A DNA stretch of 64,000 nucleotides from Streptomyces sp. ACA25 (GCF_028200735.1 NZ_JAQKPV010000002.1:434001-498000); one strand, 5' to 3'. Counted from the first letter of the stretch, positions 47,612 through 56,615 are shown. Numbers and translations: made by a program. Notes: generated by a model not told the origin, from the sequence alone.

Positions 47612-47869
47612 GGCCGCACCCCTTAACACAGAGCTGGTAACTGTGAGTCTCTGGTGCCTGCACGCTACGCGACACGAGCGGCCGAGTCCACGCCACCCCC
47701 GCGCCACGGGCGGCCGGTAACAGAAATCCAGTCCCGTACGCAGTAGTGGTCGAGGACCGGATCTCCGCGGAGTCCGTTCCTGCGACAGCCGGGGTCTCTC
47801 CTGTGGGGGGTGGTGGCCCCGGCTGCTCGCATACCCGGGGTTCCGGCCGGAGCGACGCCGCTCCTGACC

Positions 47870-47914
47870 TCCAGCCCTTCCAGCCCTTCCGGACTTTCCA
47901 GCCCTTCCGAGGAG
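47870..47914 (+). repeat. Tandem 9-bp repeats in the leader of the OHCU-like gene
   Basis: TCCAGCCCT, TCCAGCCCT, TCCGGACTT, TCCAGCCCT, TCCGAGGAG in direct succession. The last unit supplies the ribosome binding site (GAGGAG) for ATG 47918. Confidence 0.75.
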
Positions 47915-47917
47915 ACC

Positions 47918-48508
47918 ATGCGCCCCCTCCAGCGCGGTACCCCGGCACCACTGGACCACCTCAACGACATGGCGGCCCCGGTGGCCGAGGCCGTTTTCCT
48001 GACCTGTTGCGGCAGCCGCCGCTGGGCCTCCCGGATGACCGCGCAGCGGCCGTACCGGGACGTCGCGGACCTGCTCACGGCGGGTGACGCGGCCTGCCAC
48101 GACATGTCGGAATCCGACCTCGACGAGGCCCTGACCGCCGAGGCCCGGGGCCCCCGCCCCCCGCTGCCGGACAGATCACCGCCGCGCCCGGGGGCGCAGG
48201 CCGCGCACACCGCGCTGCGCGCGGGCCATGCGGACTACGAGAACCGCTTCGGCCATCCCTTCGTGCTGTGTCTGGACGGACTGCCCGCGCAGGAGCGGCT
48301 GGACTGCACGCTGACGGCGATCCACCGGCGGCTGGGCCACGACCGGCACACCGAGCGTGGCTGCGCGGCGGAGGAGCTCCGGCTGCTGGCCCGGGGCAGG
48401 CTCGCCCGGCTGGCCGGCTCGGTTCCCGGCCGGGTGCCCGGCCTCCGTCCCCGTTTCGCTCCGTACGACCCGCCTTCCCCCCGGGCGGTGCCGGCCCCCG
48501 GGGGCTGA
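47918..48508 (+). CDS. OHCU decarboxylase-like protein with altered active site
   Basis: A 196-residue member of the 2-oxo-4-hydroxy-4-carboxy-5-ureidoimidazoline decarboxylase family, the last step from urate to S-allantoin. It matches in LTCCGSRRWASRM, RPYRDVADLLTAGDAA, HTALRAGHADYENRFGHPFV and RRLGHDRHTERGCAAEELRL. The central segment that normally holds the catalytic His (HPxxG) and Glu (in S-x-x-E-Q) is replaced by a Pro/Arg-rich stretch (ARGPRPPLPDRSPPRP, about residues 73-88). It may therefore be inactive or have another job. There are no other urate genes near it. GAGGAG precedes the ATG. Confidence 0.8.
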   Translation: MRPLQRGTPAPLDHLNDMAAPVAEAVFLTCCGSRRWASRMTAQRPYRDVADLLTAGDAACHDMSESDLDEALTAEARGPRPPLPDRSPPRPGAQAAHTALRAGHADYENRFGHPFVLCLDGLPAQERLDCTLTAIHRRLGHDRHTERGCAAEELRLLARGRLARLAGSVPGRVPGLRPRFAPYDPPSPRAVPAPGG

Positions 48509-48789
48509 CCGAGTGAGGGACCCGCTGCTTTCCGGTGCCTCCCCGGCACCGGACCGGATGGCCCGGAGGGCGGCGGGCCGCACGGGCATCACCGGACAGA
48601 ACGGGGTGTTCCCGGCGCCGTCTAGCCCGTCCGTGCCTCTTTGCTCACACCTGAGCCCCCCGGCGGCAGGAACCAGCCATCCGCCGATACGATGACCCCG
48701 GCCGGTGGACCGTACCCGGCCGGGCCCGTCGGCCAGGCTGAGCGCAGGAGCTGTCCGGGGGCCCCAATCCGCTCCCGGAGGGTTTTTCC
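48509..48789 (+). promoter_or_regulatory. Intergenic region with the sdh promoter
   Basis: No gene in these 281 bases. TACGAT at 48688-48693 is a good -10 box, about 100 bases upstream of sdhC, and GGAGGG (48777-48782) is its ribosome binding site. I see no clear operator. Confidence 0.5.
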
Positions 48790-49170
48790 GTGCCGGCAGG
48801 AACGCTGTACCGCGGCCGGGAAGGCATGTGGTCATGGGTGGCTCATCGCGTCACCGGTGTCCTCGTTTTTTTCTTCCTGTTCGTCCATGTACTCGACACC
48901 GCACTTGTGCGTGTCTCGCCCGAGGCGTACGACGACACCATCGCGGTGTACAAGACGCCGATCGTCGCCTTCATGGAGTACGGCCTGGTCGCCGCCGTCC
49001 TCTTCCATGCTCTGAACGGACTGCGTGTCATCGCGGTCGACTTCTGGAGCAAGGGGGCCCGCTACCAGAAGCAGATGCTGTGGACGGTGATGGCTCTGTG
49101 GGGTCTGCTGATGGCCGGAGCCGCGTACCCAGTCCTGGGGCACGCCTTCCACGAGCTGTTCGGGAGCTGA
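48790..49170 (+). CDS. sdhC: Succinate dehydrogenase cytochrome b556 subunit
   Basis: A 126-residue membrane subunit with three helices: WVAHRVTGVLVFFFLFVHVL, VAFMEYGLVAAVLFHALNGL and LWTVMALWGLLMAGAAYPVL. The conserved SWVAHRVTG ubiquinone/menaquinone-site motif and the haem-ligand histidines (HVLD and FHALNGLR) are present. The GTG start lies seven bases after GGAGGG. First gene of sdhCDAB, complex II, which oxidises succinate and reduces menaquinone in the membrane. Confidence 0.95.
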   Translation: MPAGTLYRGREGMWSWVAHRVTGVLVFFFLFVHVLDTALVRVSPEAYDDTIAVYKTPIVAFMEYGLVAAVLFHALNGLRVIAVDFWSKGARYQKQMLWTVMALWGLLMAGAAYPVLGHAFHELFGS

Positions 49171-49176
49171 TGACCG

Positions 49177-49650
49177 ATGTCTGACACCACCAGGACCACC
49201 GGAGCGACCGACACCGCACCCGTCTTCGACGTGGACAACCCGGCTCCGTTGATCGAGCCGCCGCGGGCCCGCACCAGCCGGACCCCCAAGGCCGGCCGCA
49301 CCAACTTCGAGATGTACGGCTGGCTGTTCATGCGGCTGTCCGGGATCCTGCTCGTGGTGCTGGTCCTCGGCCACCTGCTGATCCAGCTCGTCCTCGACGG
49401 CGGCGTCCAGAAGATCAGCTTCGCCTTCGTGGCCGGCCGCTGGGCCTCGCCGTTCTGGCAGGCATGGGACCTCATCATGCTGTGGCTCGCCATGCTGCAC
49501 GGTGGCAACGGTCTGCGGACGATCATCAACGACTACGCCGAGCGGGACCGTACCCGCTTCTGGCTGAAGATGCTCCTGTACACCGCGACGGTGTTCACCA
49601 TCCTGCTGGGCACGCTGGTGATCTTCACCTTCGACCCGAACATCCGCTGA
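49177..49650 (+). CDS. sdhD: Succinate dehydrogenase hydrophobic membrane anchor subunit
   Basis: A 157-residue subunit: a 45-residue cytoplasmic segment, then three helices (YGWLFMRLSGILLVVLVLGH; WDLIMLWLAMLHGGNGLRTI; MLLYTATVFTILLGTLVIFT). The MRLSG motif and the histidines in GHLLIQL and MLHGGNG fit quinone and haem binding. It starts seven bases after sdhC; the ATG at 49170 is out of frame. Confidence 0.94.
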   Translation: MSDTTRTTGATDTAPVFDVDNPAPLIEPPRARTSRTPKAGRTNFEMYGWLFMRLSGILLVVLVLGHLLIQLVLDGGVQKISFAFVAGRWASPFWQAWDLIMLWLAMLHGGNGLRTIINDYAERDRTRFWLKMLLYTATVFTILLGTLVIFTFDPNIR

Positions 49651-49670
49651 CGCTCCGGGGCTGACGAGAC

Positions 49671-51425
49671 ATGCAGATCCATAAGTACGACACCGTCATC
49701 GTCGGTGCCGGCGGCGCCGGGATGCGCGCGGCCATCGAGGCCACCAAGCGCAGCCGCACCGCCGTTCTGACGAAGCTGTATCCGACCCGCTCCCACACCG
49801 GCGCCGCCCAGGGCGGCATGGCCGCCGCCCTCGCGAATGTCGAGGACGACAACTGGGAGTGGCACACCTTCGACACGGTCAAGGGCGGCGACTTCCTGGT
49901 CGACCAGGACGCGGCCGAGATCCTGGCGAAGGAGGCCATCGACTCCGTTCTGGACCTGGAGAAGATGGGCCTGCCCTTCAACCGGACCCCGGACGGGACC
50001 ATCGACCAGCGCCGCTTCGGCGGCCACACCCGCAACCACGGCGAGGCACCGGTGCGCCGGTCCTGTTACGCCGCCGACCGCACAGGTCACATGATCCTCC
50101 AGACCCTCTACCAGAACTGCGTCAAGGAGGGTGTGGAGTTCTACAACGAGTTCTACGTCCTGGACGTGCTGCTGAACGAGGTCGACGGGGTCCGGAAGGC
50201 CGCGGGCGTCGTCGCCCTGGAGCTGGCCTCCGGGGAACTGCACGTCTTCCAGGCCAAGGCCGTGGTCTTCGCCTCCGGCGGTAACGGCAAGTTCTACAAG
50301 GTGTCCTCCAACGCGCACACCCTCACCGGTGACGGCCAGGCCGCCGCGTTCCGGCGGGGCATCCCGCTGGAGGACATGGAGTTCTTCCAGTTCCATCCGA
50401 CCGGTATCTGGAAGATGGGCATCCTCCTCACCGAGGGCGCGCGCGGCGAGGGCGGCATCCTCCGCAACAAGGACGGCGAGCGCTTCATGGAGCGTTACGC
50501 GCCGACCATCAAGGACCTCGCGCCGCGCGACATGGTCTCCCGCTCGATCTACACCGAGATCCGGGAGGGCCGCGGCTGCGGACCCGACGCCGACCACGTC
50601 TACCTGGACCTCACCCACCTGCCGCCGGAGCAGCTGGACGCCAAGCTGCCGGACATCACCGAGTTCGCCCGTACCTACCTGGGCATCGAGCCCTACACGG
50701 ACCCGATCCCGATCCAGCCCACCGCGCACTACGCGATGGGCGGCATCCCGACCAACGTCCGGGGCGAGGTTCTCGCCAACAACACGGACGTCATCCCCGG
50801 CCTGTACGCGGCGGGTGAGGTGGCGTGCGTGTCCGTGCACGGGGCGAACCGGCTCGGCACCAACTCGCTGCTGGACATCAACGTGTTCGGCCGCCGGGCG
50901 GGCATTGCCGCCGCGGAGTACGCGGCGACCGCCGACTTCGTGGACCTCCCGGAGGAGCCGGAGAGCTTCGTGGTGACGGAGGTCGAGCGGATGCGGAGCT
51001 CCACCGGCACCGAGCGGGTCACCGACATCCGCCGGGCGCTGCAGGAGACCATGGACCGCAACGCCATGGTGTTCCGCACCGAGCAGACCCTGAAGGAAGC
51101 CGTCGAGGAGATCGGCGACCTCCGCCGGCGCTACCTCAACGTCTCGGTCCAGGACAAGGGAAAGCGGTTCAACACCGACCTGCTGGAGGCCCTGGAGCTG
51201 GGCAACCTGCTGGACCTCGCCGAGGTGCTGGCGGTGTCGGCGCTGGCCCGCAAGGAGTCCCGCGGCGGTCACTACCGCGAGGACCACCCCGAGCGCGACG
51301 ACGTCAACTTCATGCGCCACACCATGGCGTACCGCGAGGTGGACGCCGACGGCAACCAGTCGATCCGGCTGGACTACAAGCCGGTCGTGCAGACCCGCTA
51401 CCAGCCGATGGAGCGTAAGTACTGA
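49671..51425 (+). CDS. sdhA: Succinate dehydrogenase flavoprotein subunit
   Basis: A 584-residue catalytic flavoprotein. FAD motif VIVGAGGAGMRAAIEATK, covalent-flavin histidine in TRSHTGAAQGGMAA, substrate segments FGGHTRNHGEAPVRRSCYAA, FQFHPTGI and the catalytic Arg in KDLAPRDMVSRSI, plus HYAMGGIPTN and HGANRLGTNSLLDINVFGRR. Length is normal. The stop overlaps the sdhB start by one base (TGATG). Confidence 0.97.
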   Translation: MQIHKYDTVIVGAGGAGMRAAIEATKRSRTAVLTKLYPTRSHTGAAQGGMAAALANVEDDNWEWHTFDTVKGGDFLVDQDAAEILAKEAIDSVLDLEKMGLPFNRTPDGTIDQRRFGGHTRNHGEAPVRRSCYAADRTGHMILQTLYQNCVKEGVEFYNEFYVLDVLLNEVDGVRKAAGVVALELASGELHVFQAKAVVFASGGNGKFYKVSSNAHTLTGDGQAAAFRRGIPLEDMEFFQFHPTGIWKMGILLTEGARGEGGILRNKDGERFMERYAPTIKDLAPRDMVSRSIYTEIREGRGCGPDADHVYLDLTHLPPEQLDAKLPDITEFARTYLGIEPYTDPIPIQPTAHYAMGGIPTNVRGEVLANNTDVIPGLYAAGEVACVSVHGANRLGTNSLLDINVFGRRAGIAAAEYAATADFVDLPEEPESFVVTEVERMRSSTGTERVTDIRRALQETMDRNAMVFRTEQTLKEAVEEIGDLRRRYLNVSVQDKGKRFNTDLLEALELGNLLDLAEVLAVSALARKESRGGHYREDHPERDDVNFMRHTMAYREVDADGNQSIRLDYKPVVQTRYQPMERKY

Positions 51426-52189
51426 TGGCTACCGCAACCGCGCCGGCGGACAGCGCCGGCACCGGAACGCAGACCGACCACCGGATCCGGACCACCTTCC
51501 GGATCCGCCGGTTCAACCCGGAGATCTCCGACGAGGTCACCTGGCAGGACTTCGAGATCTCCATCGACCCCAAGGAGCGGGTGCTCGACGCCCTCCACCA
51601 GATCAAGTGGGAGGAGGACGGGACGCTGACCTTCCGGCGCTCCTGTGCCCACGGAATCTGCGGGTCCGACGCGATGCGCATCAACGGCCGCAACCGGCTG
51701 GCGTGCAAGACGCTCATCAAGGACCTGAGCCCGGAGAAGCCGATCCTGGTCGAGCCCATCAAGGGCCTGACGGTGCTCAAGGACCTCGTGGTCGACATGG
51801 AGCCCTTCTTCCAGGCGTACCGCGACGTGATGCCGTTCCTCATCACCTCCGGCAACGAGCCGACCCGCGAGCGGCGGCAGAGCGCCGAGGACCGGGAGCG
51901 GTTCGACGACACGACCAAGTGCATCCTGTGCGCCGCGTGCACCTCCTCCTGCCCGGTGTTCTGGAACGACGGCCAGTACTTCGGCCCGGCGGCCATCGTC
52001 AACGCGCACCGGTTCATCTTCGACTCACGGGACGAGGGCGGCGAGCAGCGGCTCGAGATCCTCAACGACCGGGACGGGGTGTGGCGCTGCCGCACCACGT
52101 TCAACTGCACGGACGCCTGCCCGCGCGGCATCGAGGTCACCAAGGCGATCCAGGAGGTCAAGCAGGCGCTGATCCGGCGCCGGTTCTGA
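51425..52189 (+). CDS. sdhB: Succinate dehydrogenase iron-sulfur subunit
   Basis: A 254-residue iron-sulfur protein. The [2Fe-2S] ligands are in SCAHGICGSDAMRING...LACK, where Asp takes the place of the third cysteine, as in E. coli SdhB. The [4Fe-4S] and [3Fe-4S] clusters are bound by CILCAACTSSCPVFW and CRTTFNCTDACPRGIEV. It carries electrons from the flavin to the membrane quinone. A strong hairpin follows. Confidence 0.97.
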   Translation: MATATAPADSAGTGTQTDHRIRTTFRIRRFNPEISDEVTWQDFEISIDPKERVLDALHQIKWEEDGTLTFRRSCAHGICGSDAMRINGRNRLACKTLIKDLSPEKPILVEPIKGLTVLKDLVVDMEPFFQAYRDVMPFLITSGNEPTRERRQSAEDRERFDDTTKCILCAACTSSCPVFWNDGQYFGPAAIVNAHRFIFDSRDEGGEQRLEILNDRDGVWRCRTTFNCTDACPRGIEVTKAIQEVKQALIRRRF

Positions 52190-52203
52190 TCCGCTGAGCC
52201 TGT

Positions 52204-52243
52204 ACAGGGCCCCGCTTCCCGTCGTCCGGGAGCGGGGCCCTGT
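52204..52243. terminator. Terminator after sdhB
   Basis: ACAGGGCCCCGCTTCCCG (52204-52221) pairs with CGGGAGCGGGGCCCTGT (52227-52243), with one bulged T. It sits between convergent genes and can serve both. Confidence 0.85.
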
Positions 52244-52251
52244 GCCGTTTC

Positions 52252-53010
52252 TCAGCGGACCGCCGGCGGCGCCGGTCGCAGGGCGACGGTGACGAATCCG
52301 ACCGTCCCCCGGGTGCTCCGCAACCACTGGGAGCGGTGCTCGGCGGCGAGTTCAGCAGCTTCGGCGCTGTCCGGGTGCTCGGGGTGCTCCAGCGCCCAGC
52401 GGGACAGCGACCCGGTCCAGGACCACTCGTACTCGTCCCACTCCTCCAGCGTGCTGGTGTGGCCGTGCACCGGGACCCAGCCGTCGGCGATGATCCGGTC
52501 CACGGTGTCCGCGAGCCCCGTCCACTCGTCCCCTCCGACGCCCAGGACGTCCAGCACCGCGGGATCCGGCTCCCGCTCCCAGAAGCAGTCGCCGAGCAGG
52601 AGCGTGCCACCGGGTGCCAGGTGGGAGCGGGCGGCGGCGAGCGTGGGCAGCAGTCCGCCGAAGGCGTGGGTGGCGCCGATCGAGAGCACCACGTCGAACG
52701 GCTGCTCGGAGCGGTACTCGCGGGCGTCCATGCGGAGCAGCTCCAGGCGCTCGCGGGCGCCGTGCCGATCGGCCTCCTCCTCCGCCCGGGTGAGATTCTC
52801 CTCGGACAGGTCGACGCCCACCGCGCGCAGCTCCGGCTCTGCGGCCATGGCCCGCAGCAGCCAGGCCGCCTCCCCGCAGCCGAGGTCCAGGATGCTCTCC
52901 GCCTGGCCGGTCACCACGCGGTCGAGGAGATTCCGGACGGAGTCCTCGCTCAGCGGGGCGGCGATCGGGTGGTCGGCGTGGGTGATGAGCTGGCGGGAGT
53001 AGCTGTCCAT
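52252..53010 (-). CDS. SAM-dependent methyltransferase
   Basis: A 252-residue class I methyltransferase. Motif I is ILDLGCGEAAWLLRAM (about 40-55), followed by VGVDLSEENL (motif II), FDVVLSIGATHAFGG and LAPGGTLLLGDCFWE. The C-terminal half (SLSRWALEHPEHPDSAEAAE) is the helical extension seen in this uncharacterised actinomycete group. The substrate is unknown. It is divergent from the FAD oxidoreductase, 71 bp away. Confidence 0.88.
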   Translation of the reverse strand: MDSYSRQLITHADHPIAAPLSEDSVRNLLDRVVTGQAESILDLGCGEAAWLLRAMAAEPELRAVGVDLSEENLTRAEEEADRHGARERLELLRMDAREYRSEQPFDVVLSIGATHAFGGLLPTLAAARSHLAPGGTLLLGDCFWEREPDPAVLDVLGVGGDEWTGLADTVDRIIADGWVPVHGHTSTLEEWDEYEWSWTGSLSRWALEHPEHPDSAEAAELAAEHRSQWLRSTRGTVGFVTVALRPAPPAVR

Positions 53011-53081
53011 TCCGGCAGCGTCACATACCGGGGAAGGACGTCGCCATGGGAAATCGCCGGAAGAGGTGACAAGCTCTTCCC

Positions 53082-54449
53082 ATGAGCACTCTTGTTGCCC
53101 GGCTGCAGGCAGGGCTGCCGGCCGACGCCGTCCTGACCGACCCGGACATCACCACCTCCTACGCCCACGACATGGCGAGCTTCTGCCCGGCCGGCGTGCC
53201 TGCCGCGGTGGTGCTGCCGAGCACCGTGGAGCAGGTCCAGCACGTGCTGCGGACGGCCACGGAGCTGCGCGTGCCGGTGGTTCCGCAGGGCGCGCGGACC
53301 GGGTTGTCCGGCGGGGCGAACGCCGTCGACGGCTGCATCGTGCTGTCCCTCCTCCGGATGGACCGCATCCTGGAGATCGATCCGGTGAACCGCATTGCCG
53401 TGGTGGAGCCCGGGGTGGTCAACGCGGATCTGAGCAAGGCGGTGCTGGCCCACGGGCTGAGTTACCCGCCCGACCCCTCCAGCTGGGAGGAGTGCACGAT
53501 CGGCGGGAACATCGGCACGGCCTCGGGCGGGCTGTGCTGCGTCAAGTACGGCGTGACCGCCGAGTACGTGCTGGAGCTGGAGGTCGTGCTCGCCGACGGG
53601 CAGCTGCTGCGCACCGGCCGCCGCACCGCCAAGGGGGTGGCGGGTTACGACCTGACCCGGCTGTTCGTCGGCTCCGAGGGCACCCTGGGCATCGTGGTGA
53701 AGGCGGTGCTGGCGCTGCGCCCCACCCCTCCCCCGCAGCTGGTGCTGGCGGCCGAATTCGGCTCCGCGGCGGCGGCCGGGGACGCGGTGTGCCGCATCAT
53801 GGCGGCCGGGCACACCCCCGCGCTGCTGGAGCTGATGGACCGGACAACGATCGCCGCGGTCAACGAGCTGACGCGGATGGGCCTGCCGGAGAGCACCGAG
53901 GCACTGCTGCTGGCCGCCTTCGACACCGCGGATCCGGCGGCCGACCTGGCAGCGGTCGGGGAGCTGTGCGCCGCGGCGGGCGCCACCGAGGTGGTGCCCG
54001 CGGAGGACGCCGCCGAGTCGGAGCTGCTGCTGGCCGCGCGCCGGTCGGCTCTCGTCGCGCTGGAGGCGGTGAAGGGCACCACCATGATCGACGACGTGTG
54101 CGTGCCCCGCAGCAGGCTGGCCGAGCTGCTGGACGGCGTCGCCGCCATCGCCGGGCAGCACGGGCTGACGATCGGGGTCTGCGCGCACGCCGGGGACGGC
54201 AACACCCATCCGACGGTGTGCTTCGACGCCTCCGACCCGGACGAGGCCCGCCGGGCGAAGCTCTCCTTCGACGCGATCATGGCGCTCGGGCTGGAACTCG
54301 GCGGAACGATCAGCGGTGAGCACGGGGTCGGGGTGCTGAAGAAGGAGTGGCTGGCCCGGGAGCTGGGTCCGCTCGGCCTGGAGTTGCAGCGCGGCATCAA
54401 GCGCACCTTCGACCCGCTGAATCTGCTGAACCCCGGCAAGGTGCTCTGA
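53082..54449 (+). CDS. FAD-linked oxidoreductase, GlcD/D-lactate dehydrogenase type
   Basis: A 455-residue PCMH-type flavoenzyme. FAD-binding segments: VPVVPQGARTGLSGGANAV (about 65), SSWEECTIGGNIGTASGGLC (about 129), CVKYGVTAEYVLELEVVLAD and YDLTRLFVGSEGTLGIV. The C-terminal domain has the His motifs HAGDGNTHPTVCFD and GTISGEHGVGVLKK. It should oxidise glycolate, D-lactate or another 2-hydroxy acid and pass electrons to the quinone pool or a partner. No GlcE/GlcF partners are nearby. CAAGCT lies six bases before the ATG, so the transcript may be leaderless. Confidence 0.92.
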   Translation: MSTLVARLQAGLPADAVLTDPDITTSYAHDMASFCPAGVPAAVVLPSTVEQVQHVLRTATELRVPVVPQGARTGLSGGANAVDGCIVLSLLRMDRILEIDPVNRIAVVEPGVVNADLSKAVLAHGLSYPPDPSSWEECTIGGNIGTASGGLCCVKYGVTAEYVLELEVVLADGQLLRTGRRTAKGVAGYDLTRLFVGSEGTLGIVVKAVLALRPTPPPQLVLAAEFGSAAAAGDAVCRIMAAGHTPALLELMDRTTIAAVNELTRMGLPESTEALLLAAFDTADPAADLAAVGELCAAAGATEVVPAEDAAESELLLAARRSALVALEAVKGTTMIDDVCVPRSRLAELLDGVAAIAGQHGLTIGVCAHAGDGNTHPTVCFDASDPDEARRAKLSFDAIMALGLELGGTISGEHGVGVLKKEWLARELGPLGLELQRGIKRTFDPLNLLNPGKVL

Positions 54450-54459
54450 ACGGCTCGCC

Positions 54460-54506
54460 GCACGACGGAGCCGCCCGCCGCGGTGCGGTGGGCGGCTCCG
54501 TCGTGC
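54460..54506. terminator. Bidirectional terminator between the FAD oxidoreductase and the binding protein gene
   Basis: A perfect 17-bp inverted repeat (GCACGACGGAGCCGCCC, 54460-54476, complement 54490-54506) with a 13-base loop, between convergent genes. Confidence 0.85.
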
Positions 54507-54521
54507 TCCTGCCGGTGCGGA

Positions 54522-56177
54522 TCAGAGGCGGGCGAGCTCCCAGAGACGGAAGATGCCGCCGGCGTCACGCAGGTACGGCAGGCCGGTGATCTCCCGGTCG
54601 CTGACCATGATGTTGCGGTTCTGCCAGAGCGGGATGACCACGGCGGCGTCCGCGGCGATCTCGTGGATCTCCCGGAAGTCGTCCATCGTGCTGCCCCGCT
54701 GCACCTGGCTCCGGGTCTCCGAGATGAGGCGGTCGATCCGGGGGTCGCTGAAGCCGTGTGCCAGCACCGAATCCTCGGTGAGCAGTGGTGCCGTGTAGGT
54801 GTCCGCGTCCGAGAAGTCCGGCCGCCAGCCCACGAAGAAGGAGTCGAGCGTGCCCTCGGCGCTGGCGGCCAGTGCCCCGCCGACGCCCGGGAACTCCTGG
54901 AGCTCGATCTCGAACAGGCCGTCCGCCTCGAGCATCTCCTTCACGAAGGCCGCCTCTTCGGCGTTGCCGCCGCCGACGCCGTAACCGACGCGCAGTTCCA
55001 CCGGTACCGCATGTCCCGCCTCGGTGAGCTCGCTCCGCACCTCATCGGGGTCCACGCCGGCGTAGCGGTCGTAGTAGGGCGTGCCATGGCCGGTGAACCC
55101 GACCGGGATGAGTGAGTAGGCGGGCTCCACGGTGTGCCGGTGCACCTGCCGGGCCAGCGCCGAGCGGTCCAGGAGCGCCGCAATGGACTGGCGCACGGTC
55201 TCGTCGGAGGCCGGGGAAGGGCTGGGACCGCTGTTCACCAGCATGCGGATGGTGGAGCCGGTCGTCTCGGAGTACCGCAGGGCCGGGTCGTGGGGGTTGA
55301 TCGCGGACAGCTCGGCCGGGGCCATCTGACCGCCGTTCACCTCGATCTCCCCGCTCTCCCAGGCTTCCTGCAGAGCCTCGGGACCCGGGTAGTACCGGAG
55401 AGTGATCGGGTAGTCGGACACCTGCACCGCACCCTGATACTCGGGGTTCGGCTCCAGCTCGGCGTAGCCCGGGGTGTCCTCGTCGGGGAACGCGAAGTCG
55501 GTCAGCAGGTACGGCCCCGAACCGACCACCTCGCCGTCCTCGCGCGGCTCGAGCAGTTCGTACACCTCCCGGTCCACAATGGACCCGGCACCACCGGCGA
55601 GGACGAACGGGAACGTGACGTCCGGTTCGCTGAGCTCGAAGATGATGTCCTTGCCCTCGACCCGCACCGCCTCCAGGGAGGCCAGCAGGCTGACCGGGCC
55701 GCTGTAGGTGAACTTCTCGTCCTCCGGGATGGAGTCGTCCTCGGCCTCGTCCGCGGCGCGCTGCGCCATCGCCTGGGTGCGTTCCAGGGAGAACTGCACG
55801 TCCTCCGGTGTGACCGGCCGGCCGGAACTGAACGTCAGCCCTTCCCGCAGCGTGCAGCGGTAGACCTGCTGGGCGTTGTCGGTGAACTCACAGACCTCGG
55901 CGGCGTCCAGCACCGGCTGGTCGGAGGCGTTCGACAGCGTCAGCAGGCCCTGGTAGACGTTGCTGTAAAGATCCCAGGAGCCCGCGACGTAGCTGTACGC
56001 CGGGTCCAGAGCGTCCGGGGTGTCGGTGACGCCCACCACGATCGCTTGTTTCTCGTCTCCGCCGGACCGGAGCACCATCCAGCTTCCGATCACACCGATG
56101 GCCAGCACTATGGCCAACCCGATGCCTATGGCCCCTTTGGCCCCGATCCCTCGCACTCCCGCCGCGCCTTTCGTCAT
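54522..56177 (-). CDS. Peptide/oligosaccharide ABC substrate-binding protein, membrane-anchored
   Basis: A 551-residue SBP_bac_5 (DppA/OppA-type) protein. There is an N-terminal helix (AIGIGLAIVLAIGVIGSWMVL) but no lipobox cysteine, so it is either anchored by this uncleaved helix or secreted. Then come VVGVTDTPDALDPAYSYVAG, RCTLREGLTFSSGRPVTPED (family signature, about 119) and PYLLTDF. No permease or ATPase genes are in the neighbourhood: an orphan binding protein. ATG 56177 is used; the frame extends upstream only 27 bases. Confidence 0.88.
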   Translation of the reverse strand: MTKGAAGVRGIGAKGAIGIGLAIVLAIGVIGSWMVLRSGGDEKQAIVVGVTDTPDALDPAYSYVAGSWDLYSNVYQGLLTLSNASDQPVLDAAEVCEFTDNAQQVYRCTLREGLTFSSGRPVTPEDVQFSLERTQAMAQRAADEAEDDSIPEDEKFTYSGPVSLLASLEAVRVEGKDIIFELSEPDVTFPFVLAGGAGSIVDREVYELLEPREDGEVVGSGPYLLTDFAFPDEDTPGYAELEPNPEYQGAVQVSDYPITLRYYPGPEALQEAWESGEIEVNGGQMAPAELSAINPHDPALRYSETTGSTIRMLVNSGPSPSPASDETVRQSIAALLDRSALARQVHRHTVEPAYSLIPVGFTGHGTPYYDRYAGVDPDEVRSELTEAGHAVPVELRVGYGVGGGNAEEAAFVKEMLEADGLFEIELQEFPGVGGALAASAEGTLDSFFVGWRPDFSDADTYTAPLLTEDSVLAHGFSDPRIDRLISETRSQVQRGSTMDDFREIHEIAADAAVVIPLWQNRNIMVSDREITGLPYLRDAGGIFRLWELARL

Positions 56178-56267
56178 ACAGACCCAACCGCGGGGCTCAG
56201 CCAATCACAGCCGGATAAGCAGCGCAGCAGCAGGGAGACAACGGACCGGCCACAACACGAGCCGTAT

Positions 56268-56615
56268 TCAGTCGGCTACCGCGCCCGGCACGGTGATCCG
56301 GAATTCCACCTCCACCGGGCGTCCGTCCAGCGTCACGTCCACGCTCTGGCTTCCGAGCTGCGGAGAGAAGGCCGCGAGCTGGTAATCCCCGGAGTCGGGT
56401 GCGGTCACCTCGAACCCTCCGTCCAGTGCGCTGCGCGTCCTGTCGTACTGCCGGCCTCCGTCCCCGGCCAGGGTCACCACCGCCCGCGGCAGTGCCACGC
56501 CGAGAGAGTCCCGGACGATGCCGCGGATGATCAACGGCTCCACGCCGGCGTCCCCGGCAACCGGACCTCCGGGGGGAACCTCGTCGTCCGTACTGCGTGC
56601 GAGCGAGTCGGCCAT
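56268..56615 (-). CDS. Carboxypeptidase regulatory-like (transthyretin-fold) domain protein
   Basis: A 115-residue protein with no signal peptide. Residues 28-108 form one carboxypeptidase-regulatory-like beta sandwich: LIIRGIVRDSLGVALPRAVV, then GDGGRQYDRTRSALDGGFEV, GDYQLAAFSPQLGSQSVDV and VEVEFRI. These domains usually sit in larger surface proteins; here it is alone and probably cytoplasmic. It lies 90 bp upstream of the orphan binding protein on the same strand. The function is unknown. Confidence 0.78.
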   Translation of the reverse strand: MADSLARSTDDEVPPGGPVAGDAGVEPLIIRGIVRDSLGVALPRAVVTLAGDGGRQYDRTRSALDGGFEVTAPDSGDYQLAAFSPQLGSQSVDVTLDGRPVEVEFRITVPGAVAD

